Source: an uncultured Pseudomonadota bacterium (lineage in GTDB: Bacteria; Pseudomonadota; Gammaproteobacteria; Burkholderiales; Thiobacillaceae). From it: a stretch of 64,000 nucleotides of DNA. Below, in pieces: positions 17,096-26,126 of this stretch; position 1 is the stretch's first letter, and the number at the start of each line of letters is the position of its first letter. The stretch covers positions 38,282 through 102,281 of the forward strand of contig CAILNT010000058.1 in the NCBI GenBank assembly GCA_903835655.1. The letters are read 5' to 3'. The notes beneath the pieces are model-generated. The model saw nothing but the letters and a program-made list of their open reading frames with translations, did no database searches and was not told where the DNA came from. The position numbers and the translations under genes are program-made.

Positions 17096-17875
17096 GTGGC
17101 CCGCATGCCCGTCGTCTTCGTCTCTCATGGCGCGCCCGATGCCTTGTTCAAGGCGCCAGACACGGTGGCCTGCTGGCGCGAGATCGGCCGGCGGATTCCG
17201 CGGCCAAAGGCGATCCTGGCCGTGTCGGCGCATTGGCAGGCGCTTTCGCCCACCGCCAGCCACGCCGGCGCGCCGGCGACGATCCATGATTTTTCCGGGT
17301 TCGCGCCGGCGCTGTACGACCTGCAATACCCGGCGCCGGGTGCACCGGCGCTGGCCGAGCGGGCCGTCTCCCTGCTGGCTGAGGCGGACATTGCGGCGGC
17401 ACTGCATCCCGGGCGCGGCCTCGACCACGGCGCCTGGGTGCCACTGTCGGCGATGTATCCGCAGGGAAATCTTCCGGTTACCCAACTCTCGTTGACGCGG
17501 CAGGGGGCCGCCGCTCACTTCGAGTACGGACAGGCCTTGGCGTCATTGCGTGAAGAAGGCGTGCTGATCCTCGCTTCCGGTGCAATCACGCACAATTTTT
17601 CCTGGCTGGATTGGGATGCCGAAAACGACCCGCCGCCGCTGCCAAAAGCCCGGGTCTTTGCCGACTGGGTGGCAGAGCAACTGGGTGCAGGCAAGGCCGC
17701 GGCGTTGCTGGACTACCGGGCCGCCCCTCACGGCGCACAAGCCCACCCTAGCGATGAACACTTCTTGCCGTTACTGGTCGCATTGGGTGCCGCGGGGAAG
17801 GATGCGCCGGAGCGGTTCAGCCCTGGTTTCACCTATGGCGGACTGGCCATGGACGCCTACGTCTGGCAGGACTGA
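17096..17875 (+). CDS. Extradiol ring-cleavage dioxygenase, DODA/LigB type
   Basis: The 259-residue protein matches the class III LigB/DODA family, non-haem Fe(II) or Zn(II) enzymes related to YgiD. Metal ligands are visible as SHGAP near the start (His), a GLDHGAW histidine near residue 108, and ASGAITHNFSW near residue 165. The GTG at 17096 follows AAGGA; ATG 17105 is an alternative start. It ends the LysR-controlled operon, so it may cleave or process an aromatic or quinone-derived compound. Confidence 0.88.
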   Translation: MARMPVVFVSHGAPDALFKAPDTVACWREIGRRIPRPKAILAVSAHWQALSPTASHAGAPATIHDFSGFAPALYDLQYPAPGAPALAERAVSLLAEADIAAALHPGRGLDHGAWVPLSAMYPQGNLPVTQLSLTRQGAAAHFEYGQALASLREEGVLILASGAITHNFSWLDWDAENDPPPLPKARVFADWVAEQLGAGKAAALLDYRAAPHGAQAHPSDEHFLPLLVALGAAGKDAPERFSPGFTYGGLAMDAYVWQD

Positions 17876-18146
17876 GGCCCCGCTGCTGGCAACGGCCATG
17901 GTCGCAACGTGCGTGAATCCGACGCCATCGCCCACGCGAGCGAGGTCTGGACATCGGTTCGTCAGATGGAAACGCAGGCCGTCTCCTGGAGTCAGACATG
18001 CTGACGCTCAAAGGCGCCCCAGCCCGGCCACCCTGCTTGCAGACTTACCCCGGGCTTCTCCACCCAAGCCCCTCACGGATCTCGGCATACGCTCCCTGCG
18101 ACCCCCTCTGTGGGTGAGGGACGTAACAGCCGGACCGGCAGGCACT

Positions 18147-19076
18147 TCAATACGCGGCCGGGATGATCATCTCGGGTGGCGTGGGCAACCGGATGTATTC
18201 CGGGTTGTGGACCCGTGCCGGCAATGCCACCGTCTCGTGCGCTATTTCGCCATAGGGCATCTGGCTCAGCAGGTGATGGATGCAATTGAGGCGCGCCTTC
18301 TTCTTGTCCACACCCTCGACCACCCACCAGGGTGCTTCCTGGATGTGGGTACGCTCCATCATCTCCTCCTTGGCCTTGGTGTACTGCTCCCAGCGGCGAC
18401 GCGACTCCATGTCCATGGGCGAGAGCTTCCATTGCTTGAGCGGGTCGTGGATGCGCATCAGGAAGCGGCGGTTCTGCTCGTCGTCGGTGATGGAGAACCA
18501 GTACTTGATCAGGATGATGCCGGAGCGGATCAGCATCTTCTCGAATTCCGGCACGCTGTGGAAGAATTCCTCCAGTTCGGCGTCGCTACAGAAGCCCATT
18601 ACCCGTTCGACCCCGGCCCGGTTGTACCAACTGCGGTCGAACAGGACGATCTCGCCGCCGGCTGGCAGGTGGGAGACGTAACGCTGGAAATACCACTGGC
18701 TGCGCTCGCGCTGGCCCGGCGCGGGCAGGGCGGCGACGCGGCAGACACGGGGGTTGAGGCGCTGTGTAATGCGCTTGATGACGCCGCCCTTGCCGGCGGC
18801 GTCGCGACCCTCGAACAACACCACGACTTTCAGATTATTGGCCACCACCCAGTCTTGCAGCTTGACCAGCTCCCCCTGAAGGCGGAACGACTCCTTGAAA
18901 TAGGAGCGGCGGTCCAGGTCCAGGTCCGCTACGGCCGCATCGGTAGCCTCGCGAATGAGCGCATCCATGCGGCCGTCGTCGATCTCCATCTCCAGCTCTT
19001 CGTCCAGGCTGTCGAGCATGTCCTCGTGAAGGCGGCGCTCGTATTCCAGTTGTTGTTCGGATTTTTCCGTGGACAT
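18147..19076 (-). CDS. ppk2: Polyphosphate kinase 2
   Basis: PPK2 transfers phosphate between polyphosphate and nucleoside diphosphates. The 309-residue length fits a single-domain class I enzyme. The Walker A motif GRDAAGKGG and the lid region with FDRSWYNRAGVERVMGFC are intact, together with IKYWFSI and RIHDPLKQWKLSPMD. The acidic N-terminal extension (about 50 residues) is common in proteobacterial members. It stands alone, convergent with the dioxygenase gene 271 bases away. Together with PPi-dependent enzymes further on, it adds to a phosphoanhydride-based energy theme, though it is unlinked. Confidence 0.93.
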   Translation of the reverse strand: MSTEKSEQQLEYERRLHEDMLDSLDEELEMEIDDGRMDALIREATDAAVADLDLDRRSYFKESFRLQGELVKLQDWVVANNLKVVVLFEGRDAAGKGGVIKRITQRLNPRVCRVAALPAPGQRERSQWYFQRYVSHLPAGGEIVLFDRSWYNRAGVERVMGFCSDAELEEFFHSVPEFEKMLIRSGIILIKYWFSITDDEQNRRFLMRIHDPLKQWKLSPMDMESRRRWEQYTKAKEEMMERTHIQEAPWWVVEGVDKKKARLNCIHHLLSQMPYGEIAHETVALPARVHNPEYIRLPTPPEMIIPAAY

Positions 19077-19190
19077 GGCTACACCTCTCGCTAACTCGGC
19101 TGTATCGGGATAAGAATGGGCCTGGGCAAAATTTCGGCCAGAGCACGAAAGCTATCCGGGGATTGTGACAGTAGCATTACTCATGGTGCC

Positions 19191-19381
19191 TAGCGATAGG
19201 TGAGCCCGAACAGCCATTGCCTGGCCGTGGCCTGCGAGTTGAGATCGGCAAGGTGGCCGACATCGACGTCCAGCCCCGGCCGCAGTGTGTAGTTGATCCC
19301 GGCGAGAGCGTTGGCAGACGGCTGCTTGTAGGCGGGGTGGCGCAGGAGCAGGCTTGGCGATGTATTGGAAGCGCAGAACAG
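19191..19381 (-). pseudogene. C-terminal remnant of an outer-membrane transporter-like protein
   Basis: The minus strand holds a 63-codon open frame without a start codon, bounded upstream by a TAG at 19384-19382 and ending in TAG at 19193-19191. The translation ends in alternating aromatic/hydrophobic strands (NALAGINYTLRPGLDVDVG, then ATARQWLFGLTYR), typical of the last beta-strands of outer-membrane barrels such as the phenol-pathway transporter family. The rest of the gene is absent, so it is read as a decayed fragment. The final aromatic residue typical of barrels is replaced by arginine. Confidence 0.45.
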
Positions 19382-19494
19382 CTATACCTTTGGCTCTCAT
19401 GAAATTGACTCACCAGTGGCGGTCAACTCTGGCCACATGAAACCGGAAACCCGGAAACAAAAAAGGCTTCCTGCCTGGGAAGCCTTGCTGTTAC

Positions 19495-19568
19495 TGGAGG
19501 CGCGTGCCGGAGTCGAACCGACCTACACGGATTTGCAATCCGGTGCATAACCGCTTTGCTAACGCGCC
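19495..19568 (-). tRNA. tRNA-Cys (GCA)
   Basis: The minus strand folds as a 74-base tRNA with encoded CCA. The acceptor stem GGCGCGT pairs with ACGCGCC, the anticodon loop is TTGCAAA with anticodon GCA, and the T-loop GGTTCGACTCC is canonical. It lies 83 bases downstream of tRNA-Gly on the same strand and may be part of the same transcript. Confidence 0.96.
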
Positions 19569-19651
19569 TTGTTGGCTACGCCTGAAAATGAACGGGGAAG
19601 TGGAAGCTTAACGGGAAGAAACCCATAAAGCTGCCACTTCCCCTGTATGCC

Positions 19652-19727
<76 letters not shown>

Positions 19728-19767
19728 ATCGAAGTGAGCGCGCATTATAAATAGGCGACAGCCGTTG

Positions 19768-20346
19768 TCAAGCGGCGGGCTCGTTTTTAAGCGCGATCCA
19801 GGCCAGTCGCAGGTAGTGCAGCATGGACCAGAGAGTGAGAAACGCAGCCAGATAGAGTAGCCAGCGGCCCACGACCAGGGTCCAAGGCCAGGAGCCTATG
19901 GGGTCGTGGTAGAGCAAGAGCAGGATGGCGAGCATCTGTGCGGTGGTTTTTAATTTGCCGATGAAAGACACCGCGACGTTTCCCGCTCGGCCGGCCTTGG
20001 CCATCCATTCGCGCAGGGCGCTGATGGCGATTTCCCGGCCGATGATGATGAGTGCCGCGCTGACGCTGGCGCGATTCAGGTCGACCAGGACGATGAGGGC
20101 GGCGGCGACCATGAGCTTGTCGGCGACGGGATCGAGGAAGGCACCGAAGGCCGACATCTGGTTCATGCGCCGCGCCAGCCAGCCGTCCAGCCAGTCCGTG
20201 AGCGCGGCCAGGGCGAAGAGCAAGGCGGCGACGAGATTGACGGCATGCGCCGGCACCCAGCCATCCGGCAGGTAGAACACGGCGACGAACAGCGGAATCA
20301 GGAGGATGCGCAGCCAGGTCAGTGAATTCGGTAAATTGAACGGCAT
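19768..20346 (-). CDS. pgsA: Phosphatidylglycerophosphate synthase
   Basis: PgsA joins CDP-diacylglycerol and glycerol-3-phosphate, the committed step to phosphatidylglycerol and cardiolipin, in the inner membrane. The 192-residue protein has several membrane helices and the CDP-alcohol phosphotransferase motif DGWLARRMNQMSAFGAFLDP continuing to VAD. ATG 20346 overlaps the uvrC stop (TGATG), implying coupled translation. The uvrC-pgsA-tRNA order is conserved in many gammaproteobacteria and betaproteobacteria. The end product feeds ClsB encoded at 38.8 kb. Confidence 0.96.
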   Translation of the reverse strand: MPFNLPNSLTWLRILLIPLFVAVFYLPDGWVPAHAVNLVAALLFALAALTDWLDGWLARRMNQMSAFGAFLDPVADKLMVAAALIVLVDLNRASVSAALIIIGREIAISALREWMAKAGRAGNVAVSFIGKLKTTAQMLAILLLLYHDPIGSWPWTLVVGRWLLYLAAFLTLWSMLHYLRLAWIALKNEPAA

Positions 20347-22151
20347 CAATGCAGTTCTCGGTAGATTCGTTCCGCCAGGTCGTGGCTGATGCCCTCGACC
20401 CGGACCAGTTCCTCCACACCCGCGTCCACCACGCCGCGCAGGCCGCCAAAGGTTTGCAGTAACTTCTGACGACGCTTGGCGCCGATACCGCTGATGCCTT
20501 CCAGGCTCGATTGGGTGCGCGTCTTGCCGCGGCGCGCCCGGTGGCCGGTGATGGCGAAGCGATGCGCTTCGTCGCGAACCTGCTGGATCAGGTGCAATCC
20601 GGGATGGTCCGGCCGCAGCTTGAGCGGCTCGGCCTCATCGGGAAAGAACAACTGTTCCATGCCCGGTTTGCGCGCCGCGCCCTTCGCCACGCCCAGCATG
20701 GGCAGGTTGCCCAGCCCCAACTCCGAGAGTACATCCAATGCCATATGCAACTGCCCCTTGCCACCGTCGATCAGAAGCAGGTCGGGCAGCTTGCCTTCAC
20801 CTGCGGCGAGTTTGCCGTAGCGGCGCAGGAGTGCGTCGCGCATGGCGGCGTAATCGTCGCCTGGAGTGATCCCGCTTACATTGTAACGACGATATTCCGA
20901 GGACTGCATCGAACCCTGATCAAAAACCACGCAGGACACCACGGTGGCCTCTCCCATGGTGTGGCTGACGTCGAAGCACTCGATGCGCGCGATGCCTTCC
21001 CAGCCCAGCGCTTCGTTCAACGCGGCCAGGCGCGCGGCCTGGTTTTCCCGCAAGCCTTCGCGCGTGCTCAAAGCCAGTTCCGCGTTCTTCAGCGCCATTT
21101 CCAGCCAGATTCGGCGTTCCTCGCGCGGCTGCGAGACGATATTGACGCGGTGCCCTGCATGGTCGGAAAGCCAGTCGGCCAAGCCATCGACCTCGGCGTT
21201 GAGGAACAAGGTGGGTGGGATCGCGCGGCCCTCGTAATGTTGGCTGACGAAGGCCTCCAGCACCGCGGGCAGGTCGGCATCTTCGACATGGCTGGGGAAG
21301 AAGGCGCGGCCGCCGAGATTGCGCCCGCCGCGCACCATGACCAGATAGACGCAGGCGAGCCCGCCTTTGCGCACCCCGGCAACGATGTCGGCGTCCTGGG
21401 TCGAGCGGCTTTCCACGAACTGGCTGGCGCGCACGGCGGAAAGCGCCTGGATCTGGTCGCGGTAGACGGCGGCCTGTTCGTAACGCAGCGCCTGTGCCGC
21501 GGCTTCCATACGCTGTGAGAGGTCTTCCAGTACTTCGTTGTCGCGCCCGGAAAGAAACAGCGCCGCGTCCGCGGCGTCGCGCGCGTAGTCGGCATCACTC
21601 ACCGCCCCCACGCAGGGGGCGCTACAGCGTTTGATCTGATGCAGGAGGCAGGGCCGCGAGCGGTTGGCGAACACCGTGTCCTCGCAGGTGCGCAGCCGGA
21701 ACACCTTCTGCAGAATCTGGATGCTCTCGCGCACCGCCAGCGAGTTCGGGAAGGGGCCGAAGGTGCGGTGCTTCTTGTCCGGGGTGCCGCGAAAGAAGCC
21801 CAGGCGCGGATAGGCATGGCCGGACAGGAGCAGATAGGGATAGGACTTGTCATCCCGGAACAGGATGTTGTACTTCGGGCTCAAGCCCTTGATCAAGTTG
21901 TTTTCCAGCAACAGCGCCTCGGCTTCCGTGCGCGTCACCGTGGTCTGGATGTCGTGGATGCGCGCCACCATGTGGGCGATGCGCGGACTCAGATCGGATT
22001 TCTGGAAGTAGCTGGAAACCCGTTTCTTCAGGTCGCGTGCCTTGCCCACGTAAAGCACCGCGCCATCGTCCGCCAGCATGCGGTAGACGCCGGGCAGATC
22101 GGGAAGTGCAGCCAGAAGCGGCCTGGGGTCGAAGGGTTCCGGTGCAGTCAT
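20346..22151 (-). CDS. uvrC: Excinuclease ABC subunit C
   Basis: UvrC makes both incisions in nucleotide excision repair. The 601-residue protein has the GIY-YIG nuclease domain at the N-terminus ([20 protein letters not shown]), a UVR domain near 200 ([20 protein letters not shown]), the RNase H-like C-terminal nuclease ([25 protein letters not shown]) and helix-hairpin-helix motifs at the end. Start ATG 22151 gives the usual short lead; the frame extends upstream without support. It is translationally coupled to pgsA. Confidence 0.97.
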   Translation of the reverse strand: MTAPEPFDPRPLLAALPDLPGVYRMLADDGAVLYVGKARDLKKRVSSYFQKSDLSPRIAHMVARIHDIQTTVTRTEAEALLLENNLIKGLSPKYNILFRDDKSYPYLLLSGHAYPRLGFFRGTPDKKHRTFGPFPNSLAVRESIQILQKVFRLRTCEDTVFANRSRPCLLHQIKRCSAPCVGAVSDADYARDAADAALFLSGRDNEVLEDLSQRMEAAAQALRYEQAAVYRDQIQALSAVRASQFVESRSTQDADIVAGVRKGGLACVYLVMVRGGRNLGGRAFFPSHVEDADLPAVLEAFVSQHYEGRAIPPTLFLNAEVDGLADWLSDHAGHRVNIVSQPREERRIWLEMALKNAELALSTREGLRENQAARLAALNEALGWEGIARIECFDVSHTMGEATVVSCVVFDQGSMQSSEYRRYNVSGITPGDDYAAMRDALLRRYGKLAAGEGKLPDLLLIDGGKGQLHMALDVLSELGLGNLPMLGVAKGAARKPGMEQLFFPDEAEPLKLRPDHPGLHLIQQVRDEAHRFAITGHRARRGKTRTQSSLEGISGIGAKRRQKLLQTFGGLRGVVDAGVEELVRVEGISHDLAERIYRELH

Positions 22152-22244
22152 GGATCGGGTTCGGGCACGAATGCCCTCAAGACTACTGCGTCCGACTCGT
22201 CTTTGGCGAGTCGGACACCGGCACACCTCATGAAGAGCGTGGGA

Positions 22245-24044
22245 TCAGGCCTGCGCCGGCTCCGCGCTGATGACGCTCTCCCCCACCACCGCGGCGCACT
22301 CGCGGAAGATGTGGGTCTCGCAAGTACCACAGACATCGCGGTCGATGCGCTTGTAGATTTCCTTGATCGCCTCGGTTTTCGAGTCGAAAAGGTTGATGCC
22401 GCCGATGATCTTGAGGGCGCCGCTTTCAGCCAGCTGTTCCTGCACGGTGTCCTTGACGCGAATGAAATACAGGCCACCGCCCGCCGCGCGACGCTGCTGC
22501 GCTTCCTCGGCCAGGTAGTGGGCGCCTGCCAGGTCGATGAAGTTGATGCCGTGGGCGACGATGACGACATGCTTTTGCTTCGGGTTTTCCTGATCCTGCG
22601 CCGCCAGGGATTCGCGTATGTGCGAGGTGGCGCCGAAGAACAGCGAGCCGTCGATGCGCACGAAGCGTATCTGCTGGCATTCCGGTGCGTTCTCGGCATC
22701 GGTGAATTTGCGGCTGCTGCTGTTCGGGTTGGGCGTGCGCACGCGCACCTGAGGCTTGGAGGTGCGCGACAAATACAGGGACAGCGACATCAGTACGCCG
22801 ATGATGATGGCCTCTTCCAGCGCCAGGAACAGGGTCGAGGCGAAAGTGGAGAGCAGGATGGCGGATTCGGCACGGCTGGTTTTCAGGACGTGAATGATTT
22901 CGTCGAAGTCGATCAGGCCCCAGGCCACCAGGAACAGGATGCCGGCCATCGCCGCATTCGGCAGATATTGCGCCCAGGGCGCCACGAGCAATACCAGTAC
23001 CAGCAGGAAAGTTCCGGCCAACATGGCGGCGATGGGCGTCTTCGCACCGGCCGCGTAGTTCACGCCACTCCGGTTGAAGGAACCGGTGGCCACATAGCCC
23101 GAGAAGAAACTGCCGAAGAGATTGGAGAGCCCCTGGCCCACGAATTCCTGGTTGCCATCCACGTGCTGGCCGGAACGGGCCGCCAGCGCGCGGGCGATGG
23201 AGACAGCTTCGGTGAGTGCCAGCAGGGTCACCGCCACCACGCCGGAGGTCACCGCACGGATGTCTTCTGCACTCAGGCTGGGCATGGACAGCGGCGGCAG
23301 GACGGCAGGCAGGGCGCCGACCGTAGCCAGTTGCGCGCCCTTCCATGCGGTGAAGAACGCGGCCAGGGCAGAGCCCCCGAGCATGGCGACGATCATGTAG
23401 GGCAACTTTGGCAACCAGCGCTTCACCACGATGCCGAGCAGGAGCGTTGCCAGGCCCACCGCGAATACCCAGGGATGGATCTCGTTGAAGTGGGTGAATG
23501 CCATACCCCAGGTGTCGACGAAGGAGGTACCACGGGGGATCGCCAGGCCGGTGAAGTGCTTCATCTGGTTGGTCGCGATCAAGATGGCGGCGCCGGCGGT
23601 GAAGCCGGTGACGACCGAATGCGAGATGAAGTTGACCAGGGTGCCCAGTTTGGCCAGGCCCATGGTGACCTGGATGATGCCGACCAGGAAGGTCAGGGTC
23701 AGCGCCAGGCTGACGTAGTGGGCACTACCGGGTTCGGCATGCGGCGAGAGCACGGAAAACAACACGATGGATGCCGCCGTCGTGGGGCCGGAAACGAGAT
23801 GCCAGGAGGACCCGAACAGGGCCGCGATCACCGCCGGGATCATGCCGGCATAGAGTCCGTATTCAGGTGGCATTCCGGCGATCGTGGCGAAGGCCACGCC
23901 CTGGGGAAGGGCAACCAGGGCGCCGGTGAGTCCGGCCATGATGTCGTCCTTGGTCGTGCGGCGATTGACGCGCGGCAGCCAGGCCAGGAAGGGGACGAAT
24001 GGGCGTGCCCAGGCGGGCAGACTTTGGACGGTGGGCAGCGACAT
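22245..24044 (-). CDS. SulP-family anion transporter with STAS domain
   Basis: The 599-residue inner-membrane protein has the SulP transport core (residues about 35-430, with GLTGALVALPQGVAFATIAG and GLSNLFGSFF) and a C-terminal STAS domain (IRFVRIDGSLFFGATSHI). SulP proteins carry sulfate, bicarbonate or other anions. The last 35 residues carry a CGTC plus a third cysteine (CxxC-x7-C), which also occurs in the second SulP protein at 26-28.8 kb. It lies downstream of a two-component system on the same strand. Upstream in-frame ATGs up to 24101 are possible starts; 24044 was chosen because it begins close to the conserved core. Confidence 0.9.
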   Translation of the reverse strand: MSLPTVQSLPAWARPFVPFLAWLPRVNRRTTKDDIMAGLTGALVALPQGVAFATIAGMPPEYGLYAGMIPAVIAALFGSSWHLVSGPTTAASIVLFSVLSPHAEPGSAHYVSLALTLTFLVGIIQVTMGLAKLGTLVNFISHSVVTGFTAGAAILIATNQMKHFTGLAIPRGTSFVDTWGMAFTHFNEIHPWVFAVGLATLLLGIVVKRWLPKLPYMIVAMLGGSALAAFFTAWKGAQLATVGALPAVLPPLSMPSLSAEDIRAVTSGVVAVTLLALTEAVSIARALAARSGQHVDGNQEFVGQGLSNLFGSFFSGYVATGSFNRSGVNYAAGAKTPIAAMLAGTFLLVLVLLVAPWAQYLPNAAMAGILFLVAWGLIDFDEIIHVLKTSRAESAILLSTFASTLFLALEEAIIIGVLMSLSLYLSRTSKPQVRVRTPNPNSSSRKFTDAENAPECQQIRFVRIDGSLFFGATSHIRESLAAQDQENPKQKHVVIVAHGINFIDLAGAHYLAEEAQQRRAAGGGLYFIRVKDTVQEQLAESGALKIIGGINLFDSKTEAIKEIYKRIDRDVCGTCETHIFRECAAVVGESVISAEPAQA

Positions 24045-24129
24045 GGGTATTGCTCGGCGTATGGGAGGATGTTGCTCCATCATGCCAATACCCCGGTTCA
24101 CACAGCGTCAAGAGTGCGTCAAGGGGGCG

Positions 24130-25392
24130 TCAATTGGAAAATGTCAGCACCGCTCGCGTGCCTTTCCCTTCCTCGCTGTGCAATTCTATTTTCCAGCCGT
24201 AACGGTCACATATCCTCCTGACCAGGGAGAGACCGATGCCCGCGCCCAGGCTGTTCTTGCCCTTGTACAGGCGCTGGAAGACGCGGTTCAGGGCTTCGCG
24301 CGGGATGCCCAGGCCGGTGTCGCTGACGCTGAGGTGGGTCGCGTCCAGGAGCACGTGTACCGTCCCGCGCTCGGTGTAGGTGAAGCTGTTGCGCACCAGG
24401 TTGGCGACCAGGATGGAGAGCAGGTTGGGGTCGGCATTCAGCGCAGGGCCGGCCTGAATTTCCAGCACTACCTCCACTGCCTTGCCGCGCAGGAGGTGTT
24501 GGTGTTTATCCAGGATTTCCTGAAGCAGGCTTGCCAGATCGACCTGCTCGCGCCGTGCCTCGTCGCGCTCGCGGGCCATCGCCAGCAGGGCGGTGGAGAG
24601 GTCGGACATGTAGGTGGCGGCGCGTTCGATGCGCTCCAGGCGCCGGCGCTCCTTCTCTGTGCGGCTTTCATCCGCCAGCAACACCTCCGCCGCGCCGCGT
24701 ATCACCGCCAGGGGCGTGCGCAGTTCATGAGAGACATCGGCGGTGAAGGCGCGCTCGCGCTCGATGAAGGCGGCCAGGCGGTCGAGTTTCTGCTCGAAGG
24801 CTCGAGCCAGTTCGCCCACTTCGTCGGGCGGAAAGTCGGCGGAAAATCCGGCATGCGGGGTGTCAGGGCCGATGCCACGAACGCGTCGCGCCAATTCCTT
24901 GACTGGCTCGATCACCCGCTCTGCCAGCCAGAAGGCGAGGCCGCCGGAAATCAACACCATCAGGGCGACGAAAACGGCCAGGAACAGGGTGAGGCGGACT
25001 TGCCTATCCTGGAACAGGACCTCGTTGTACAACAGGTAATAGCGCGTGCCGCCCTGATCGGCGATCGCCAGGCGATACGTGATGCCGCCCAGGTGAACGT
25101 GGTGGAAGCCAGGGGGCTGAAGGGCGAGTGTCTTCGGCAATACGGGGTCATTCGCGCCGCCCGGGGCGACATAGCCCAGCAAGGTGATGGTGGCGGGCGG
25201 CAGGGAGTGCGGATTGCGGGAGCGCCGGGCATGGTAATCCTGCATTTCGGCATTGAGCGTCTCGTCGATCAGCCGCTCGCCGGCATCCTGGGCGCCGAAA
25301 TAGAGGCCGACGGCGATCACCAGGGAAACCCCGCCACCGACAGCGGCGAATGCCGTGGCGACACGCGAGCGCAGGCTGCGGGAGAAACGCAC
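24130..25392 (-). CDS. Sensor histidine kinase (first sulfur-region pair)
   Basis: The 420-residue inner-membrane kinase has two transmembrane helices (about 12-32 and 135-158) around a periplasmic sensor of about 100 residues, a HAMP linker, HisKA with phosphoacceptor in DVSHELRTPL, and HATPase motifs N (NLVRNSF), G1 (DTGLGI) and G2 (GAGIGLSLV). The start is GTG at 25392, 11 bases after the response-regulator stop. It is paralogous to the kinase at 33.7-34.9 kb. The neighbouring SulP genes suggest it senses a sulfur or carbon anion; this is inference. Confidence 0.93.
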   Translation of the reverse strand: MRFSRSLRSRVATAFAAVGGGVSLVIAVGLYFGAQDAGERLIDETLNAEMQDYHARRSRNPHSLPPATITLLGYVAPGGANDPVLPKTLALQPPGFHHVHLGGITYRLAIADQGGTRYYLLYNEVLFQDRQVRLTLFLAVFVALMVLISGGLAFWLAERVIEPVKELARRVRGIGPDTPHAGFSADFPPDEVGELARAFEQKLDRLAAFIERERAFTADVSHELRTPLAVIRGAAEVLLADESRTEKERRRLERIERAATYMSDLSTALLAMARERDEARREQVDLASLLQEILDKHQHLLRGKAVEVVLEIQAGPALNADPNLLSILVANLVRNSFTYTERGTVHVLLDATHLSVSDTGLGIPREALNRVFQRLYKGKNSLGAGIGLSLVRRICDRYGWKIELHSEEGKGTRAVLTFSN

Positions 25393-25403
25393 GCAAGGCC
25401 GCG

Positions 25404-26081
25404 CTATGCGTCGGCGGACAGACGATAGCCGATGCCGCGCAGGGTATGGATCAAGGGGGGCATCTCGGGCGCTTCGACCGCGCTGCGCAGGACGTGCATG
25501 TGCGCGCGCAGCACGTCCGAATCCGGCATCTGATCGCCCCAGACCGCGCGCTCCAGTTCCTCACGCTTGACCACGCGCGGGCCGGCACGCATCAGGGTTT
25601 CCAGGATTTTCAGCGGGATAGGGGACAGGCTGAGCACTTTTCCGGCCCGGCTGGCCCGCATCTGGGCCGGGTCGAATTCCAGATCGGCGACGCGCAGCAC
25701 CGCGGCGGAAGCAGCGCCACGCGCGCGCCGCGAAAGCGCCTTGAGGCGGGCCTCCAGTTCACGCAGGGCGAAGGGTTTGACCACGTAGTCGTCGGCGCCG
25801 CATTCCAGTCCGGCGACGCGATCATCCAGGGCATCGCGCGCGGTGAGCATGAGCACCGGAGTGTCGCGGCGCGCTTCTTCACGCAGGCGATGGCAGACGC
25901 TGATGCCATCCATGCCCGGCAACATCACGTCGAGCACGATGGCGTCGTAATCCTGGGTGACCGCGAGATGCAACCCGGTGATGCCGTCACCGGCCGCGTC
26001 GGTGGAATGCCCCTTTGCCTCGAGAAAATCGCAGACGTTGGCGGCAAGGTCAGGGTTGTCTTCGATAACGAGTACATGCAT
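25404..26081 (-). CDS. OmpR-family response regulator (first sulfur-region pair)
   Basis: The 225-residue protein has a receiver domain (acidic pocket IEDN, phosphoacceptor in VLDVMLPGMDG, KPFALRE lysine) and a winged-helix DNA-binding domain ending RGIGYRLS. It is highly similar to the regulator at 34.9-35.6 kb over the receiver (for example DYDAIVLD, LPGMDGI, GADDYV.KPFALRE). ATG 26081 gives a standard N-terminus. The cognate kinase follows after 11 bases, and a SulP-USP gene lies 45 bases upstream. Confidence 0.95.
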   Translation of the reverse strand: MHVLVIEDNPDLAANVCDFLEAKGHSTDAAGDGITGLHLAVTQDYDAIVLDVMLPGMDGISVCHRLREEARRDTPVLMLTARDALDDRVAGLECGADDYVVKPFALRELEARLKALSRRARGAASAAVLRVADLEFDPAQMRASRAGKVLSLSPIPLKILETLMRAGPRVVKREELERAVWGDQMPDSDVLRAHMHVLRSAVEAPEMPPLIHTLRGIGYRLSADA

Positions 26082-26126
26082 GGCGCGTGTCGGGAAGTTG
26101 GGTCGATGTAGCGGCATTCCTGGTGC

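Noticed and set aside
21639..24221. 860-codon plus-strand frame opposite uvrC and the SulP gene
   Set aside because: It runs antisense across two confidently identified genes and has shadow-frame composition.
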